From: Lysobacter sp. ISL-50
GTDB lineage: Bacteria > Pseudomonadota > Gammaproteobacteria > Xanthomonadales > Xanthomonadaceae
Length of the DNA stretch: 64,000 bases
NCBI RefSeq assembly: GCF_018612875.1
Contig: NZ_JAGGRI010000002.1
Location: forward strand, 1 to 64,000
Direction: 5' to 3'
The notes under the pieces were generated by a model, which worked only from the letters and a program-made list of their open reading frames with translations, was not told the origin of the DNA and searched no databases. Positions 28,801-37,868 of the stretch are shown piece after piece (the first letter of the stretch is position 1; the number at the start of each line of letters is the position of its first letter). A program made the translations under genes and the position numbers.

Positions 28801-31800
28801 CGCCGAGTTCGCGGCGTGGGGCACGGCGGAACAGACGGTCACGCGCCGCAGCTACGACGCCGGCGGCCGTGTGGTCGAAGAAACCTCCGCGGCCGATACT
28901 GCCGCGGTATCGCGCAAGCGCTTCGTCTACAACGCCTTCGGCCAAGTCGTCGCCAGCATCGATCCGCGCGGCGTGGAGTTGGCCGAATCCGATTCGGCCT
29001 GGGCGCTGGAACAGCGGTTTTCGCTCGGCTATAAGAACGAAACGGGAGCCGCGTTACGCGCGGCGGATCTGAACGCCGCGCAGAAGGCGGCGTTGCTGGC
29101 GCTGTACACCAGCCGTTCCAGCTACGACATCAACGGACGTCTGGTCGAATCGATCGACCCGCAGGGCGGCACGATCCGCCGCGATTACAACGGTTTCGGT
29201 GAAGCCTTCCAGATCATCGACGCCATGGGCCGGGCTGGGTTCTTCTTCTACGACGCGCTCGGCCGCGTGACCTATCAGGTCGATCCCGAAGGCTACTTGA
29301 CCCGCACCGAATACGATTTCCAGGGCAATGCCAGCAAGATCCACCGCTACTACGAACGCATCGATTACAACTTCCCCACTGGCGGTGTTCCCGCCACGCC
29401 GGCCGGCGCTGTGGCGACGACGCAGATGGAGTATGACCTGCTCGGCCGTCTGGTCAAGGTCACCGATGCGCAGTCGGGCGTTGAAGCCTACGGGTACGAT
29501 GCCTTCGGCAATCGCACTCAGCTGACCAATAAGCTGGGCGGCACGACGTACTATGGCTACGACAAACTGGGGCGGATGCTGAGCGAACGGCTGCCGGTCA
29601 CCGCCGCCGCGCGCGCGGGCGGGGCGCCGGTTTCGGTCACGAATTACTTCCAATACGATGCGCACGGCAACCTGATTCGTCAGGACGATTCCGGCGACAG
29701 CGCCGACTCGCGCGTTACGCTGTTCGCCTACGACGCCTTGAATCGCAAGATCTCCAGCACGGCGGTCGTCGCCACCGGGCAGGGCGATGTCAACGCGGTC
29801 GAGAAAGCCAAGTACGACGCTCGCGGCAATCTGATCGAAAAGATCGGCGCCAACAACGCGCGCACGGTCTTCTACTACGACGCCAACAACCGCCAAGTTG
29901 GTCAGGTCGATAGCAACGGCCTGCTGGCGCTCAACGAGTTCGACGCCGCCGGAAATCTGGTGCGCACGCGTGCGTTCGAGAAGGCGGTGGCATTGCCGGC
30001 AGGCTGGGCGCTGCCGGCGGAGTGGATCAACCCGACGACCGGCAAGCCCGATCAGGTGCGCGAGACGCGATTCGTTTACGACGCCAACGGCCGCCGCATC
30101 GAATCGCAAGTAATCGGCGTGGCGCACGGCGCGTACGGACCGGATCCGGATCATCCGGAAAAGCAGCGATACATTGTCAACGGCACCGACATCGTCGAGC
30201 GCTGGAGCTACGATCTCGGCGGTCGTCTGGTCGAGTACAGCGACGGTAACGGCAATATCACCCAGACCTATTACAACGCGCTCGGCCAGAAGCGTCTGGA
30301 GATCGACGGCGAAGGTTATGCGATCAAGTGGGATCGCGATGCCGAAGGCAACGTGCTGACCGAAACGCGCTACAGCCAGCGTCGTCCACCGCCGGCGTTG
30401 GCACGGCAGGCCGCGTTCGCAAGCGATGAGCCGGTCGAGCAGATCATCTCCAACTGGCCGGTCGATGAAGAGAACGATCGCGTCACCGTCTACACCTACG
30501 ACAAGATGGGCCGTCGCCTGAGCGAGTCGCGGCTCAACGTGGATTATGGCGTCGTCGATACCGGCACCGGCGCGCTGACGCAGATCGACAACGGCACCGC
30601 GACCACGGCCTATGCTTATGATGCCGCCGGCAACCTGCTCAGGCGCACCGACGCCAACGGCAGTGTATTCGGCTGGGAGTACGACAAGATCGGCCGCAAC
30701 ACCGCGGCGATCCTGCCGGGCTTCGTCGATTACGCGGGCCGCTTCGTGGCCGCGCGCACCGAGTACGGCTACAACGGCCTGAACCAGGTGCTGAAGGAAA
30801 CCCGTCGCGGCGCGGGTAACGATCTCGATCAGGTCACCAGCTACGTCTATGGTGCCGGCGGCCGCCTGCTGTCCAAGACCAACGCGCTGAACTACACCAC
30901 GCGCTTCGGTTACGACGTGGTCGGCAACATGGTCAGCATGAGCTACCTGCGCACCGACTCGGCCGGAGGTCAACGCACCGAGACGGTGCAGCTCAGCTTC
31001 GACGAAAATAATCGCGAAATCAGCCGCGTTACCGTCGGCAGCGACGGCACCCGCAGCGTCGAGCGCCGCACCCGCTATAACGTGTTCGGCGACGTTACCG
31101 GTCGCGGTCTGGGCGCGCTGCAGGGCGATCCCAAGAAGGATTGGCAGGAGTTCGCCGAGTACGACTATGCGGGCCGTGTGCTCAAGAGCAACATGGAAGG
31201 CGGAATCACCAAGGTCTATGTGTACGACGGCGCCGGCAACACCGCGCTGCAGATCCAGTCGCAATCCGAGGACCTGTCGGATGCGGCGTGGACGCTGGAC
31301 AAAATCCTAGACCCGCCGCTCGAAAAGCAGGGCGCGTTCGCGTCCACGCTGTCGTTGTACGACAAGCGCAACAAGCTGATCGATGTCGTGCAGGCGTCGA
31401 TGACCACGGCGGGCGAGCGGCTGGGGCTCAAAACGACCGCCATCCTGCCGATCCGTCCGGGCGAGATTCAGTCCACGGTCGGCGGCCGGTTGGGCAACGG
31501 CGTGCGCGATCCGCAGCACCACGGCGAGATCGACGGTTTGCCGTCGGTGGCGCCGACCAATGCGACCAGTGTGCCGCCGGTGACCGGCGATCACATCTAC
31601 AGGGCTTGGCCGGGCGGCGGGGACCATGATCCGCCGACCTCGATGGCCTACCTGTTGCAGATACCGGACTACAGCAACGCCTTCGGCAGCGAATACGAAA
31701 TCCGTATCGCGATCGAAGGCCAGCAGGTGGGGCCTATTTCGGGTCGCTGGGAGGACATGAACAAGCCGGTACCGGTGTATCCCTTGCTCGGCCAATTTGT

Positions 31801-34800
31801 CGGTGATAGAAACAATCGCTCCGCGTTGGTGCAGGTACCGGTGTTCCTGCGCAACGTCGACGCGTCGATACGAAATGCGTCGATATCGCTTACGGTCAAG
31901 GTCTTCGTCACTCCGCGCGGGAGCGGTGGCGGCCGGGAAATTCTGGTAGGCACCAGCAATCAGGCCAACGCCGAAATAAAGTGGGATGAAGGTTGGGATT
32001 ACGATTCCCGCGTCGATGTGATGTCCGGCTCGCTGGCCACGACCGTCAACAGCTCGCTGCCGCCGGAGTTCTCCGGCCATGTCATCCAGATGCCGATCGA
32101 CGCCTACGACCCCGGCAATTCGCCGCAGGTCTATGTGCGCAGAAAGGATACCAACGGCCCATATCAGTCGTTGCCGGTGGAGCGCGGGTTCGAGCAGGGC
32201 AAGGCGACGGTCGATATCTCCGGTCTGGATGGCGCGTACGAACTGCTGTACGTATCCACCAACAGCAGCGGCGCATTGGTGCGTCGCGAGAAATACACGC
32301 TGGTGGTAGGCCCGAACCAATCCATCGAGCGCGCGCCCGACACCACCGACGGCGCCTTCCAGGCCAACGGCGTCGGCACCTTCGTGTGGAACGGCAACGG
32401 TCTGGACATGACCGACCTGCTCACGCGCAAGAGTGCGGTACCGGCCAACGTGGTCGTGGAGTACCGCCGCAAGGGCAGTCAGGACCCGTGGATCGGCACG
32501 GCCGCGCTCGGCCGCTTGCCGCCATTGGGCACGAAGGGCAGCGCGCGTTGGGATACCAGCGGATTGAGCGGCGACTACGAAGTCGTGCTCAAGATGCTCG
32601 ACGCACAGGGCAAGGAACTGGAGGCGATCCGCGGCGAAGTCACCGTCGGCGGTGCGCCGAACGTTGCGCTGGACTTCCCGCGCGACGATGAAAACGTCAT
32701 CCGCCTGAGCAATCTGCCGCCGAATGCGGCATCGATGAACCTGCAACTGCTGCGCTCGGACGGAACCGTCGCGGCCAGCGCCTCGGGCTTGAGCATCGCC
32801 AACGGCGCGCTCAGCCCGGCCTGGGCGATCCCGCCCGAGGTGCTCGCGGAAGTCGGCAACGGTGTGATCGAGTACAAGCTGGTCGCGACGTTGATCGACA
32901 ACCGGGTCGTTCCGCCGAGCAATTACACCGCCACCGGCAAAGTGGAGATCGGTCCGCAACGCACGCAGGCCTCGGTGATCAAGGTCGATCATCATCTGTA
33001 CACGGTGAACCTGGACCCCAAGAGCGCCGAAGGCCAGGTGCTGGTGCTGCACTATCGCCCGGAAGGCAATAGCGAGACGTTGTTCAAGCAGGTGATCATC
33101 CTGCGCGGCGCCGATGGCAAGTACCGCTGGGACAGCCTCGACCTGGACAAGCAGGCGACGTACGAATACTTCTATGACGTCTTCCGGACCCTGACCGAAG
33201 CGCAGAACCCTGGCACCGGCGAGCGCCTGGTGCGCAACAACGGCTATTTCTGGGCCGACAACGATCGCCCGGCCATCGAAGCCAGCTGGGAGATCACCAA
33301 CTTCGAGCCGTCCGCGCTGACGATCCACCGTCAACAAAGCTATAACGCGTTCGGTGAGATCGAGTCCGAGGCCGACGGCAACGCCGTCGCCAAGACCGAA
33401 GTCGGCTCGCCGGTGATTCCGACCACGCGCCTGTTCTACAACACGCTCGGCAAGCTGGTGCGCAAGGAGGACGCGGAAGTCACGGTCACGCTCGGCAACG
33501 GCTTCGAGATGACGACGCGGCCGGTCACCCGCTATGTCTACGACCGTGTCGGCAGCATCGTGGCTTACTACGATGCCAACGGGAACCGTACCACCCAGGC
33601 CTGGAACTACGGTTCCGCGCAGCCGACCTTGCTCGCCGAGTGGCATGCCGACGACGGCGTCAAGCGTTTCCAGCTCGACGTGTTCGGCAACCAGCGCGTC
33701 GTCACCGACGAACTCGGCCGCCGCACCGGCTACGGTTACGACCTCGACAACCGGTTGATCTCGATCGAGCGTCCGCAGGGTCCGAACGATGAGTTGATCG
33801 TGGACAGCTACGCTTACGACGAACTCAACCATCGAATCCGCCACACCAGCAGCCTGCTCGGCGCGGACACCACCGACTTCAGCATCGAAGGCGAAGTCAG
33901 CAAGGTGACCAGCGCGCAGGGCCGGGTGACTTTGTACACCGCGACCTGGGACGCGCAGGCCAATGGCGGCTTCGGCGCCTGGCGACGGGTGACGACCACC
34001 GCGGTGGGCAAGCCGATGACCGATCTGGTCGACGCGCTGGGTCGCAAGCTCAGCCATGTCGATATGGGCGGCAACACGTTCGGCTACGAGTACAACTTCG
34101 CCGGCCTGCTGAAGACCTCCGGTACCACCAGCTACGAGTACTACAAGAACGGCCTGATCAAGCGCATGACCGACACGGTCACCGGCATCAAGGGCGATTA
34201 CGAGTACGACAACAACGGCAACCGTACCTTCGAAGGCTTCACCACCCGGGACGGTAATTGGGCGTTCCAGCAGTCGCGCGGCGAATACGACGCCATGAAT
34301 CGACTGATCAGGGTGTTCGACCCGCGCTACGAAATCACCTACGGCTACGATGCGCAGGGCAACCGCATCCACATGAAGTCGATGTACAAGGACGGCTTGA
34401 ACGGGGCCACCCGCATTCAAGACTACTGGTACCGCTACGACAACATGAACCGCTTCACCATCACCATGGGCCAGCTGCAACTGGACGCGGGCGTGGAGAA
34501 GGCGACGAGCGCGGACGATACGCGTGCGAGGATCGTGGTCGGCAACGAAGACGGCGTGGAACTGGGCTACGACGCCGCGAATCAGCGTCGCATGGCCAAG
34601 TACGGCCGCGACAGCCATACCGAGCGCTACGAGTACGACCAGCGCGGCTACCTGACCGATACCCGCATCAACGACGTCCTGCGCGCGCGACGTGTCAACG
34701 ATCTGGCCGGTCGCGTGATCGACTACATCGAGTACGACGCCAACGGCGCGGCGCGCAGCCACATCAGCCATGTCTGGGACAACGACAGCCTGTTGATGCA

Positions 34801-37800
34801 GGACCACGACAACATCAACAACAAGGGGACGGTCACGTTCCGCATGGCCGATGGCACGGTGGAACACACCGAGACCTATGGCGAAGAAACCACGCTGACC
34901 ACGACGTACAGCTACTTGTGGTTCGACAGCGCCAAGCAAAGCCAGATCAGGGTTCAGGCCAATAACGAAGCCCACGACGATTGGGCGCCCGGATTTTCCG
35001 ACTATCTGTATGACAAACAGGGACGCATCCTGCAGGCATACGACAGCTCGGGCCATCGCGCTTTCTCATATCAGGTCGATGGCGAAGGCCGCATCCTGCA
35101 GCGCAATGAACTGCTCGGCGGAACGAAAGACACCCAGGGCATGATCGTCAACGCCGAACAGAATCGGCACCACAGCTATTACTTCTTCGACGACAAGCAG
35201 ATCGGCAACGTCGGCGACGACGGCATCGACCGCATCGACTACGCCAAGGAACTGGCGCAGAACGAAGCCCAGGCCGGCGCCAAGAACGACGAACGCCACA
35301 AGCGCTTCACCCCGGTGGCCGGCGCGAACTTCGACGAGAACTACCAGCCGATCAACAGCCTGTACCCGACCGCGGCGCCAGGCAGTTACATCGTCAAGGC
35401 CGGCGATACCCTGCAAGGCATCGCCGCCGCGCTGTGGGGCGACTCGGCGATGTGGTACCTGCTGGCCGATGCCAACGGCTTGGCCCCGAACCAACCCTTG
35501 ATCGCCAACACCGTGCTGACGGTGCCGAACAAGGTCACCAACATCCATAACAACGCGAGTACGTTCAAGCCGTACGACGCGGGCTCGGCGATGGGTAACA
35601 CCACGCCGACCGTGCCGGAACCGCCGCCGCCGCCGAGTCAGGGCAAGGGGTGCGGTGGGTTCGTCAAAGTGCTGGCGATCGTCGTGGCCGTGGTCGCGAC
35701 AATCTTCACCGCGGGCGCTGCCACCATAGGATTTGGCGCCGGTTTCAGCGCAATCATGGGAGCCGGCACCGCGACGTTAGCCGGCGCGGGTGGATTCGCT
35801 TTGGCGGTTGGCGCGGGTGCTCTGGGCGGTGCGGTGGGAAGCATCGCTAGTCAGGCAGTACTGATTGCCGGCGGAGTGCAAGACAAATTCGACTGGAAGG
35901 GCGTCGCGCTGGGTGCTGTCGGTTCCGCCGTTACAGCCGGATTGGCGAGCTCGACAGGTATTTCGAATCTTCTCAGCAACGTGCCGACCAAGTTTGGGCA
36001 GGCAGCCGCGCGCAGTGCCTTGAACTCCACGGTGACTCAAGGCATCGCAGTCTCCACCGGCTTGCAGGACAGCTTCGACTGGAAGAGTGTGGCCATATCT
36101 GCCGCAAGTGGGGCCGTTGGCTACGGCGTAGCGCAAGGTATCGGCCGTATGCAGTACGGCGTCCAAGGTTGGAGCGATATTTCGAATAAGACCATTTTGG
36201 GAGACGTGTGGAAAACCGGTACACGTAATTTCGTCACCGGATTGGCGGCGGGTGCGGTTAGCGCTGCGGCACGAGGAAAACTATCCGGCGACATCTTGAT
36301 GAGTGTCGGCCTGGACGCGTTGGGCAGCACGATCGGCAACAGTATTTCCGACCACGCGGCCAACACGAATAATGCAGATGCGGCGGAAACCCTCTCGCCC
36401 TTCGCTTCCGGGACGGTTGCGGAGGAGGGGCTGGGTACCAGCAATGTGTGGGGGCGTCATTTCTGGGATGAAGGGAATGTCTCTCTTCCCGGAGCGGGAG
36501 CCGTTTCAAGTGGAAGAGCGGTTCGTATCGCAGGTTCGGGGGCGCCGTTCACCAGCGGCAATTTCGGCGATGTGTCCAGAACGTTCCCCTCGCTGATCGT
36601 GACGCCCGACCCGCAGTTTACGTCCGACTATATGCAGGTTTGGGAGTGGGCAACTCGCTATAACCGCCCCGCCCCGCCGCGAACGACGTCGCAAGTCGAG
36701 CTGAACAACTATCGGAGTCAGCAGTACAAAGCGACTGCACCTGCCTACTACAACTGGTTGGCATCGACATACGGCGGTCCGCGTGGGATTGGAGGAATGC
36801 AGCCGCACCAAAGTTTTGAGCAGAACTGGCAATCCCAATACGAAGCCCCTATATGGTTGAAGCGCGGAGGCGGTGCGCTTATCGGCGCTATTGAAAATGG
36901 CCTCGGCATGACCAAGGACACTGTCGTTGGCACCTACCATCTTGCTGCGGCCGGGTTGTCAATGGCCGCAGATGGCTTTGGCGAAACGCTGGCTCGCGTT
37001 GGAGTTGATACTGAATTTATGCGTTCGGCAGTTCAGGCTAATCAGGCACGCAGGAGCGCGTTGGTCGGCTTGGTTAAGACGGCAAGTACTTATCAAGCCG
37101 CATGGGAAGGCAATTTGCTATACACCGTCGGAGTGGAAACGCCCTACACGGCTGCCGCACATGATTTTGTGGGTCAGAAGGCCGGGGAAGTTTGGAATGC
37201 GTTAGCCGAGCCGTTCGAGCTCGCTAATCAGTACGAGGACGCTGGCGATCCTATTAGCGCTGCCCGACTCAGAGGTGGCGCGATATTCAAATATGGTATG
37301 ACCGCCGTTACGGCATTGAGAGGTCTTGCGAGCAGTGCATCAGACCTCGGTAAGCTGGGACGTTTAACCTCGGTAGATAGAACGATCTCCACGGCCCATG
37401 CCTCAGCGGAAGCTGGCGAAGAGATGGTATATGTATATCGTGGCACTAATAGAGGCACAGAGAACGCTATCTTTGAAGAGACAGGTCATCTACTGAGCGA
37501 CTCAGCGCAGCGAGGTTACGTAGAAAGCGGAGGTCTGGATGATGCTTATCGGGCTTCCAACGCGACTCACAAACAATGGGTCGAAATCTGGGGGGATGAA
37601 GGTCAGTATGTGGAAGCGCATTCGGCATTCGGCACTGAGCTAAAGCCCGCTTTTGGTTTAGATAGAACATTCATATCTGTAACAACTGATCCGGCGGTGG
37701 CGGCAAGATTTTCCCGCGGCGGAGTCACCTATGGTGGATATGTGCCGCGCTCTTCGTTGTTGGAGCAGACCTTAAGAGGGGCAACTGAGAGTGAATACTT

Positions 37801-37855
37801 GGTTAGAAATGGCACGAATTTGTTAAAGCCTATAATGCCTCCGCCGATTCATTGA
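22841..37855 (+). CDS. Giant Rhs/YD-repeat polymorphic toxin with LysM and ADP-ribosyltransferase-like tip
   Basis: This 5004-aa protein has no signal peptide and no PAAR or VgrG partner nearby. Residues about 60-890, 1046-2860 and 3500-4130 are YD repeats (YDAAGNL, YDALGRV types) that should build a closed shell. Two segments interrupt them: about 901-1045 (carbohydrate-binding-like) and about 2867-3500 (tandem beta-sandwich-like). Later come a LysM domain (4181-4230), a Pro linker (about 4255-4268) and a Gly/Ala-rich hydrophobic stretch (about 4270-4440). The final ~150 residues have VYRGTN (Arg4867), FISVTTDP (Ser4946) and TESEYL (Glu4983/Glu4985), the layout of an R-S-E ADP-ribosyltransferase. 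G+C falls in the last ~1 kb. The standard Rhs self-cleavage motif (DPxGL) is not seen before the tip. The function as an antibacterial toxin is inference. Confidence 0.9.
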   Translation: MVAIVTGNGLGLQSSSALGLGGRGQVGSAGFGKSGEQVFVNAATGNLILRDRDQWLLGRGVDAELYRAYNSQAQLVGEAWRSGTSKQVNGLSGTVNTAGSTVARTDWDGSRTTYAWDTARSLYVATSGAGTRDTLAWDGGNQRWTWTQGGSQLIERYDATKNGRLFESVDRDGNAVQYSYNTAGSLSQVATADGETTILDYDGSNRLSKVRTVTQNGAGTQTSTAVRYSYDGSGRLSTVTLDLSPDDNSVSDGKVFTSTYAYDGSSARIASITQSDGAKVAFTYQLVGSDYRVASIAQTSDTGVLRTTTLSYDVANRRTTITDPLGQDTILSYDDQGRLLQTSSPAVAGVRQIQVFTYNADGQVATIRDGLNNEVKYTYDAAGNLIKQEDAVGTIVERTFGSDNQLLSETVSGPNTVTATTRYVYDAEQHLRFKISAEGRVTELRYNAAGQQTGLLTYSEGKYTGATFTEAALASWAGANSRIGERTDTAYDFRGNVSSVTRYGTLAADGSGVIDDKTIQSRFVYDEQGRLLQHYAGPIGNPDVEQFTYDGLGRVLSATAFNDSITLTQYDDAQRRTIVSFSNGLVRTSTYNHAGELIALAESGGGGTVLSQVRYHYDADGRLRMTEDALGAKTHVLYDEAGRRAGEIDSAGALTEYLYDANNQVIKTTRYSNAATAAAMAALVDANGKPKQTTTVNGQAVMLTLANSGLKPAVDSVNDREEWRFYDSAGRLYKTVGADGALTEYTYDAASRLVRSRVYDIRVNMTTFRANPTVANAVSAFPSTPTDLITRYYYSADGLLIGVMDGTGGVTETLYDGAGRKVKTIAYWQFANQNLFDTGTLDQLRPTATAQDIHTYFNYDSRGLLVSQIDGERYLTRYEYDAQGHVTQRIRGEQVSEASLKGTHTLNGSFNARMETFGGFPQVKVWVDNALAATVTLDSITYKTYNFSANAARGKNHDVRLEFLVATGSSIWINAAEFSGVSFDAGGHSNWTSPGSSTVQQYPSGEVAAYGDLLAVWSAPDPQNDWPVFPDSLDVTLPGVLEKTSFTYDTDGRLLSKTEFSSSGNVESRYAYDNMGNLIAENRADRKTQYRFDLQGRLTAQLSGEGVKALQALGANPTQSAVDAIWADWGVRYQYDAAGHRTAMIDALDRSTLFYYDAQGRLTHTVSAAGEVTEQRYNIFGEVSQSVVYGLRLTSLSLGQMHGGQMSQSERDAIAALDNDKASRTTLSYAVTGLLSRTIDALGAYTDRTYTTFGAIDKVTRWSDFGRSQSKLIEIDHNYDRAGREVNVIEDSAGSGSQLKLRTTNNYDAFGRVVTRYVQGADGALKNVVSKSYDRRGQVLIVKDRDSDASNYFLSYDAFGNVLKRGEYTSPGVQTFTTYSYTAFNREIQVSTAEGVLTKTRYNEHGQVVELIDGRGNSTTYEYDLDGRLIRSTNPAGTVSSHYDQAGQVIETTDARGVKSSFEYDAVGRVLTRTLDPTGLAIKTKYEYDAKGQLVRVTDPLGTVSETRYDLNGQKVAVVVDAGDGRLNLTTTFEYDALGQTVQATEGVGTAAAVVTRYEYDKGGRRIATIVDPNGLALTTRYTYDAVDMVVASTDANGQVTRFVYDRNSELLLTIDATGAVQRRDIDRVWGRFLGVTQFAKPIDLTGLGLKVTLAEIQARLQPQTGVDRTTQQILDTDGRLRYAIDSQGYVTELVYDASNNVVRTIAYAVAIPTWTNITAQTVTALLSEQTSAMHAQDRQTQTIYDAAGRAVFQIDAARFITRNQYDANGNLIARARFAAAYPIASATTLQALDTWAAGQPTNAAAEEHWAYDAAGRVAWQVNAGNTVTRYTYDAAGNRRMSVSFLQLASGPQRPSAYTMQGMAAWYTQFVGNDARSVNPTTMWFYDTAGRSVFSYDAEGYFTETGYDAADHATSSSRYDRKWGALGADRAITLNDNAASLRALLTAAGSTNQTTQYRYDAAGRLSDTVDALGGMRHYQRDGLGQVIAEFAAWGTAEQTVTRRSYDAGGRVVEETSAADTAAVSRKRFVYNAFGQVVASIDPRGVELAESDSAWALEQRFSLGYKNETGAALRAADLNAAQKAALLALYTSRSSYDINGRLVESIDPQGGTIRRDYNGFGEAFQIIDAMGRAGFFFYDALGRVTYQVDPEGYLTRTEYDFQGNASKIHRYYERIDYNFPTGGVPATPAGAVATTQMEYDLLGRLVKVTDAQSGVEAYGYDAFGNRTQLTNKLGGTTYYGYDKLGRMLSERLPVTAAARAGGAPVSVTNYFQYDAHGNLIRQDDSGDSADSRVTLFAYDALNRKISSTAVVATGQGDVNAVEKAKYDARGNLIEKIGANNARTVFYYDANNRQVGQVDSNGLLALNEFDAAGNLVRTRAFEKAVALPAGWALPAEWINPTTGKPDQVRETRFVYDANGRRIESQVIGVAHGAYGPDPDHPEKQRYIVNGTDIVERWSYDLGGRLVEYSDGNGNITQTYYNALGQKRLEIDGEGYAIKWDRDAEGNVLTETRYSQRRPPPALARQAAFASDEPVEQIISNWPVDEENDRVTVYTYDKMGRRLSESRLNVDYGVVDTGTGALTQIDNGTATTAYAYDAAGNLLRRTDANGSVFGWEYDKIGRNTAAILPGFVDYAGRFVAARTEYGYNGLNQVLKETRRGAGNDLDQVTSYVYGAGGRLLSKTNALNYTTRFGYDVVGNMVSMSYLRTDSAGGQRTETVQLSFDENNREISRVTVGSDGTRSVERRTRYNVFGDVTGRGLGALQGDPKKDWQEFAEYDYAGRVLKSNMEGGITKVYVYDGAGNTALQIQSQSEDLSDAAWTLDKILDPPLEKQGAFASTLSLYDKRNKLIDVVQASMTTAGERLGLKTTAILPIRPGEIQSTVGGRLGNGVRDPQHHGEIDGLPSVAPTNATSVPPVTGDHIYRAWPGGGDHDPPTSMAYLLQIPDYSNAFGSEYEIRIAIEGQQVGPISGRWEDMNKPVPVYPLLGQFVGDRNNRSALVQVPVFLRNVDASIRNASISLTVKVFVTPRGSGGGREILVGTSNQANAEIKWDEGWDYDSRVDVMSGSLATTVNSSLPPEFSGHVIQMPIDAYDPGNSPQVYVRRKDTNGPYQSLPVERGFEQGKATVDISGLDGAYELLYVSTNSSGALVRREKYTLVVGPNQSIERAPDTTDGAFQANGVGTFVWNGNGLDMTDLLTRKSAVPANVVVEYRRKGSQDPWIGTAALGRLPPLGTKGSARWDTSGLSGDYEVVLKMLDAQGKELEAIRGEVTVGGAPNVALDFPRDDENVIRLSNLPPNAASMNLQLLRSDGTVAASASGLSIANGALSPAWAIPPEVLAEVGNGVIEYKLVATLIDNRVVPPSNYTATGKVEIGPQRTQASVIKVDHHLYTVNLDPKSAEGQVLVLHYRPEGNSETLFKQVIILRGADGKYRWDSLDLDKQATYEYFYDVFRTLTEAQNPGTGERLVRNNGYFWADNDRPAIEASWEITNFEPSALTIHRQQSYNAFGEIESEADGNAVAKTEVGSPVIPTTRLFYNTLGKLVRKEDAEVTVTLGNGFEMTTRPVTRYVYDRVGSIVAYYDANGNRTTQAWNYGSAQPTLLAEWHADDGVKRFQLDVFGNQRVVTDELGRRTGYGYDLDNRLISIERPQGPNDELIVDSYAYDELNHRIRHTSSLLGADTTDFSIEGEVSKVTSAQGRVTLYTATWDAQANGGFGAWRRVTTTAVGKPMTDLVDALGRKLSHVDMGGNTFGYEYNFAGLLKTSGTTSYEYYKNGLIKRMTDTVTGIKGDYEYDNNGNRTFEGFTTRDGNWAFQQSRGEYDAMNRLIRVFDPRYEITYGYDAQGNRIHMKSMYKDGLNGATRIQDYWYRYDNMNRFTITMGQLQLDAGVEKATSADDTRARIVVGNEDGVELGYDAANQRRMAKYGRDSHTERYEYDQRGYLTDTRINDVLRARRVNDLAGRVIDYIEYDANGAARSHISHVWDNDSLLMQDHDNINNKGTVTFRMADGTVEHTETYGEETTLTTTYSYLWFDSAKQSQIRVQANNEAHDDWAPGFSDYLYDKQGRILQAYDSSGHRAFSYQVDGEGRILQRNELLGGTKDTQGMIVNAEQNRHHSYYFFDDKQIGNVGDDGIDRIDYAKELAQNEAQAGAKNDERHKRFTPVAGANFDENYQPINSLYPTAAPGSYIVKAGDTLQGIAAALWGDSAMWYLLADANGLAPNQPLIANTVLTVPNKVTNIHNNASTFKPYDAGSAMGNTTPTVPEPPPPPSQGKGCGGFVKVLAIVVAVVATIFTAGAATIGFGAGFSAIMGAGTATLAGAGGFALAVGAGALGGAVGSIASQAVLIAGGVQDKFDWKGVALGAVGSAVTAGLASSTGISNLLSNVPTKFGQAAARSALNSTVTQGIAVSTGLQDSFDWKSVAISAASGAVGYGVAQGIGRMQYGVQGWSDISNKTILGDVWKTGTRNFVTGLAAGAVSAAARGKLSGDILMSVGLDALGSTIGNSISDHAANTNNADAAETLSPFASGTVAEEGLGTSNVWGRHFWDEGNVSLPGAGAVSSGRAVRIAGSGAPFTSGNFGDVSRTFPSLIVTPDPQFTSDYMQVWEWATRYNRPAPPRTTSQVELNNYRSQQYKATAPAYYNWLASTYGGPRGIGGMQPHQSFEQNWQSQYEAPIWLKRGGGALIGAIENGLGMTKDTVVGTYHLAAAGLSMAADGFGETLARVGVDTEFMRSAVQANQARRSALVGLVKTASTYQAAWEGNLLYTVGVETPYTAAAHDFVGQKAGEVWNALAEPFELANQYEDAGDPISAARLRGGAIFKYGMTAVTALRGLASSASDLGKLGRLTSVDRTISTAHASAEAGEEMVYVYRGTNRGTENAIFEETGHLLSDSAQRGYVESGGLDDAYRASNATHKQWVEIWGDEGQYVEAHSAFGTELKPAFGLDRTFISVTTDPAVAARFSRGGVTYGGYVPRSSLLEQTLRGATESEYLVRNGTNLLKPIMPPPIH

Positions 37856-37868
37856 TCAGGAGCTGCAA

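Noticed and set aside
31307-35056. 1249-residue minus-strand frame inside the Rhs gene
   Set aside because: Antisense of YD-repeat coding sequence; composition and lack of motifs show it is not a gene.
22841-37855. Type VI Rhs effector with PAAR
   Set aside because: No PAAR domain at the N-terminus and no VgrG, adaptor or T6SS genes nearby, so the export route stays open.
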